From Usnea hakonensis (taxonomy: Eukaryota; Ascomycota; Lecanoromycetes; Lecanorales; Parmeliaceae), in contig BLJB01000142.1 of NCBI GenBank assembly GCA_013423325.1, forward strand, positions 1 to 19,234: a stretch of DNA of 19,234 nucleotides, in the 5' to 3' direction. The notes under the pieces were generated by a model. That model ran no database searches, was not told the origin of the DNA, and saw nothing but the letters and a program-made list of their open reading frames with translations. Below, piece by piece: positions 17,171 through 19,234 of this stretch. Made by a program: the position numbers and the translations under genes. Every line of letters begins with the position of its first letter. Position 1 is the first letter of the stretch.

Positions 17171-18237
17171 ATGTCTACTGTGACAGCGACCGCTCAGCAG
17201 TCTTCATATCCGTGAGTGAAACACCACGCTCCACCATTCAGCGAGTCTCTAACAGTGAGGTGAAACGTACAGGCCCACCCTCCCCAAATCATTTGACGCG
17301 AACCAGCCTCCTACCATCCGCCTCTTCCCTCTCAGCAATTATACCTTTGGCACCAAAGAGCAGCAACCAGAAGAGGATCCTTCGGTGCTAGCGCGTCTGA
17401 AGAGATTGGAGGAACACTACGAAGAACATGGCATGCGCCGCACTTGCGAGGGTGTCCTGGTCTGTCACGAGCACAACCATCCGCACATTCTGATGCTGCA
17501 GATTGCAAACGCGTTTTTCAAGCTGTGTGTCACCTCACCCTCCCATCACGCATCCCTCCACAATGAGAGCGTGAACTGATGAGCGTGAATTTACTAGACC
17601 AGGCGACTACCTCAAGGCCGATGACGAAGAGATCGAAGGCTTCAAAGCGCGTCTCAACCAGCGCTTGGCGCCGTCTGGAACCCAATTCTCAGGCGAGGGT
17701 GTCAACGATGAGTGGCAGATTGCAGACACGCTCGCTCAGTGGTGGAGGCCCAATTTCGAAACGTTCATGTATCCATTCTACCCGGCTCATGTGACTAGGC
17801 CGAAGGAGTGCAAGAAGCTGTACTTTATTCAATTGCCGAAGCGCAGTACGTGTCTCTGGTGTGTCTAAAAGACAGCGCGAAGGCTAATCGTGACGTGCAA
17901 TGCAGAAGTCCTCAGCGTCCCCAAGAACATGAAACTCTTAGCCGTTCCTCTGTTTGAACTCTACGATAATACCGCCCGCTACGGTCCTCAGCTGTCTGCT
18001 ATTCCACATTTACTATCACGATACAATTTTGAATTTGTAGATGAGGACGGGAATGTGGTCGCACACACTCCAGGTGGTGAGGAGGGACCTAAGAGCGCCA
18101 AGGTTTTGGCGGGGGGACTGGCTGATGAAAACCCTGACCAGTCGATGAATGGGGAGATCAAGGAGGAGGATGGAGTTAACGGATACGGAGAGGGTGACCA
18201 GGATGTTGGTCCGACCAATCCCGAGCATGAGGAGTGA
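17171..18237 (+). CDS. Cleavage factor Im 25-kDa subunit (NUDT21/CFIm25, Nudix-like)
   Basis: Subunit of the nuclear pre-mRNA 3'-end processing machinery that binds UGUA elements and helps choose poly(A) sites. The fold is Nudix-type but catalytically inactive in the family. Exons are 17171-17211, 17273-17524, 17598-17845 and 17906-18237, with introns of 61, 73 and 60 nt, giving 290 aa (human protein 227 aa). Conserved segments: IRLFPLSNYTFGTKE, GMRRTCEGVLVCHEHNHPH, LMLQIANAFFKLPGDYL, WWRPNFETFMYPFYPAHVT, KECKKLYFIQLP, KNMKLLAVPLFELYDN and ARYGPQLSAIPHLLSRY. A fungal-type acidic tail of about 60 residues follows. The first exon is only 41 bases; ATG 17171 is chosen because it gives a short N-terminus before the conserved core. 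The same frame is open for a further 270 bases upstream. Confidence 0.93.
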
Positions 18238-18551
18238 ATCTAATGGTCTACGAGCATCCAGACATGCTCATTCGGCAAGAGAGTGATCCATTGGAAAAGC
18301 AGGAACGAATCTTCCTTCGGAGATTCGAAAAAAAGTGAGCCTTGGCGTATTGAATGTTGTAGCATCAAAGATTCCCATAGAAGCGATTCATTACTCGGAG
18401 CGAATCCTATCCTATCCGCTTTGTATGTAGCAGTTAATCCATAGCAAGTCAATACAACTTTAATTTACATCCCCCTCGTCCCTCCAAAACCCCACCACAA
18501 CCCTCCACCCACATCCCAAAACCAACCACCTCCCCCCTCACATCCACAACC
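18238..18551. other. Intergenic spacer between CFIm25 and dephospho-CoA kinase
   Basis: These 314 bases hold the 3' end of CFIm25 and the promoter of the next gene. TTTAATTTAC near 18459 is the only AT-rich element close to the next ATG. The last 80 bases are strongly pyrimidine-rich, as is common before fungal start sites. Confidence 0.4.
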
Positions 18552-19234
18552 ATGATCCTAATCGGCCTAACCGGCTCCCTCGCCACCGGCAAATCCACCG
18601 TCTCAACCATCCTCTCCTCCCCCCCCCACTCCCTCCCCATCATCGACGCCGACGCCCTCGCCCGCGCCGTCACCGCCCCCGGCACCACAGGCTACAAGCT
18701 CATCCTGCAAACCTTCGGCCCCACAACCCCCGACCTCCTCCTCCCCGACAGCCCTTCCTCCCCCGCACCCATAAACCGCGCCGTGCTAGGCCGCCTCGTC
18801 TTCGGCCCCACCCCCGCCCACCACCACGCCCGCGCCCGCCTAAACGCCATCGTGCACCCGCTCGTGCGCCTCGCCATGTTACGCTCTCTACTATACTATT
18901 TCGTGCGGGGCCACTGGGCCGTCGTCCTCGACATCCCGCTCCTCTACGAAACAGGCTTAGATATCTACGTCTCCGTCGTGATAATGGTATCCGTGTCCTC
19001 CCCGGCTGTCCAGATGTTGCGCTTGCGGGCTCGAGATAAGGGGTTGAGTGAGGGGGAAGCGAGGGATAGAGTGGGGAGTCAGATGGGGGTTGGGGAGAAG
19101 GTGGGGAGGACGAGGGGGAGGGGCGAGGTGAGGGGGAAGGTGGTGGGGAATGATGGGGGGGTGGAGGAGTTGAGGGGGGTGGTGGGGGGGGTTGTTGGGG
19201 AGATTTGGAGGGAGGGGGGGGGGGGGGGGGGGGG
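18552..19234 (+). CDS. Dephospho-CoA kinase, partial (cut by window end)
   Basis: Last step of coenzyme A biosynthesis: ATP-dependent phosphorylation of the 3'-OH of dephospho-CoA. ATG 18552 (context AACCATGA) opens a frame to the window end, 227 codons without a stop. The P-loop is GLTGSLATGKST (residues 5-16), followed by the substrate motif DADALAR (34-40), and ARLNAIVHPLVR, VVLDIPLLYETGLD and LRLRARDKGLSEGEARDRVGSQM in the family's order. In the last 65 codons most variable positions read Gly or Val, and the strand ends in 21 G. The conserved skeleton (RVxxQM, N-D) is still visible, so the gene is real but its last part may contain miscalled bases. The stop codon lies outside the window. 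No intron is evident. Confidence 0.88.
   Translation, partial: MILIGLTGSLATGKSTVSTILSSPPHSLPIIDADALARAVTAPGTTGYKLILQTFGPTTPDLLLPDSPSSPAPINRAVLGRLVFGPTPAHHHARARLNAIVHPLVRLAMLRSLLYYFVRGHWAVVLDIPLLYETGLDIYVSVVIMVSVSSPAVQMLRLRARDKGLSEGEARDRVGSQMGVGEKVGRTRGRGEVRGKVVGNDGGVEELRGVVGGVVGEIWREGGGGGG
19214..19234 (+). repeat. Terminal poly-G run
   Basis: Twenty-one G close the window directly inside the kinase frame. This is most simply a sequencing artefact at a contig end. Confidence 0.8.

Noticed and set aside
18449..18877. Minus-strand ORFs opposite the dephospho-CoA kinase
   Set aside because: They are shadows of GC-rich coding sequence; the plus strand has the P-loop and the family motifs.
1..19234. 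tRNA, rRNA or other known RNA genes
   Set aside because: I looked for B-box-like GGTTCRANNCC and cloverleaf stems and saw none. A covariance-model search would be needed to be certain.

Overview
The window looks like nuclear DNA of a filamentous ascomycete (Pezizomycotina). The genes carry many short introns (53-80 nt) with GT-AG ends and CTAAY-like branch sites, the intergenic DNA is long and repeat-laden, and two conserved eukaryotic housekeeping genes lie at the right end. The species cannot be read from the sequence.

Left part, 1 to about 5.8 kb: no intact gene that I recognise. It holds an LTR-like segment with a tRNA-iMet-type primer-binding motif (1011-1220), two decayed coding tracts broken by stops and frameshifts (about 1297-2055 and 2504-3909), and a low-complexity zone with poly-C, poly-A and poly-G runs and two N bases (4908-4909). 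That zone looks like an assembly join. A G-rich stretch and a (GA)n microsatellite follow.

Central part, 5.8-13.2 kb: a small specialised-metabolism neighbourhood. A salicylate-hydroxylase-like FAD monooxygenase (minus, 7246-5822, three exons) is followed by a geranylgeranyl diphosphate synthase-type prenyl synthase (minus, 9683-8434, four exons). Across a 2.2-kb repeat-rich gap lies a class I terpene cyclase (plus, 11983-13198, three exons). The prenyl synthase would supply a C20 (or longer) diphosphate, the cyclase would close it, and the monooxygenase could oxidise the product or could belong to aromatic catabolism. In the cyclase the Mg-binding DDxxE motif exists only after removal of a 60-nt in-frame intron with GC-AG ends, so a simple ORF reading would miss it.

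The 9.7-12 kb gap holds a family of roughly 150-bp repeats that end in a hairpin plus T-run. The 13.2-14.9 kb gap holds three tandem copies of a 158-159-bp unit.

Right part, 14.9-19.2 kb, all plus strand: a Sec14-like CRAL-TRIO lipid-transfer protein (three exons), the 25-kDa subunit of cleavage factor Im (NUDT21/CFIm25, four exons) preceded by an odd upstream reading frame, and a dephospho-CoA kinase that runs off the end. The last ~200 bases become extremely G-rich and end in 21 G, which suggests a poor-quality contig end.
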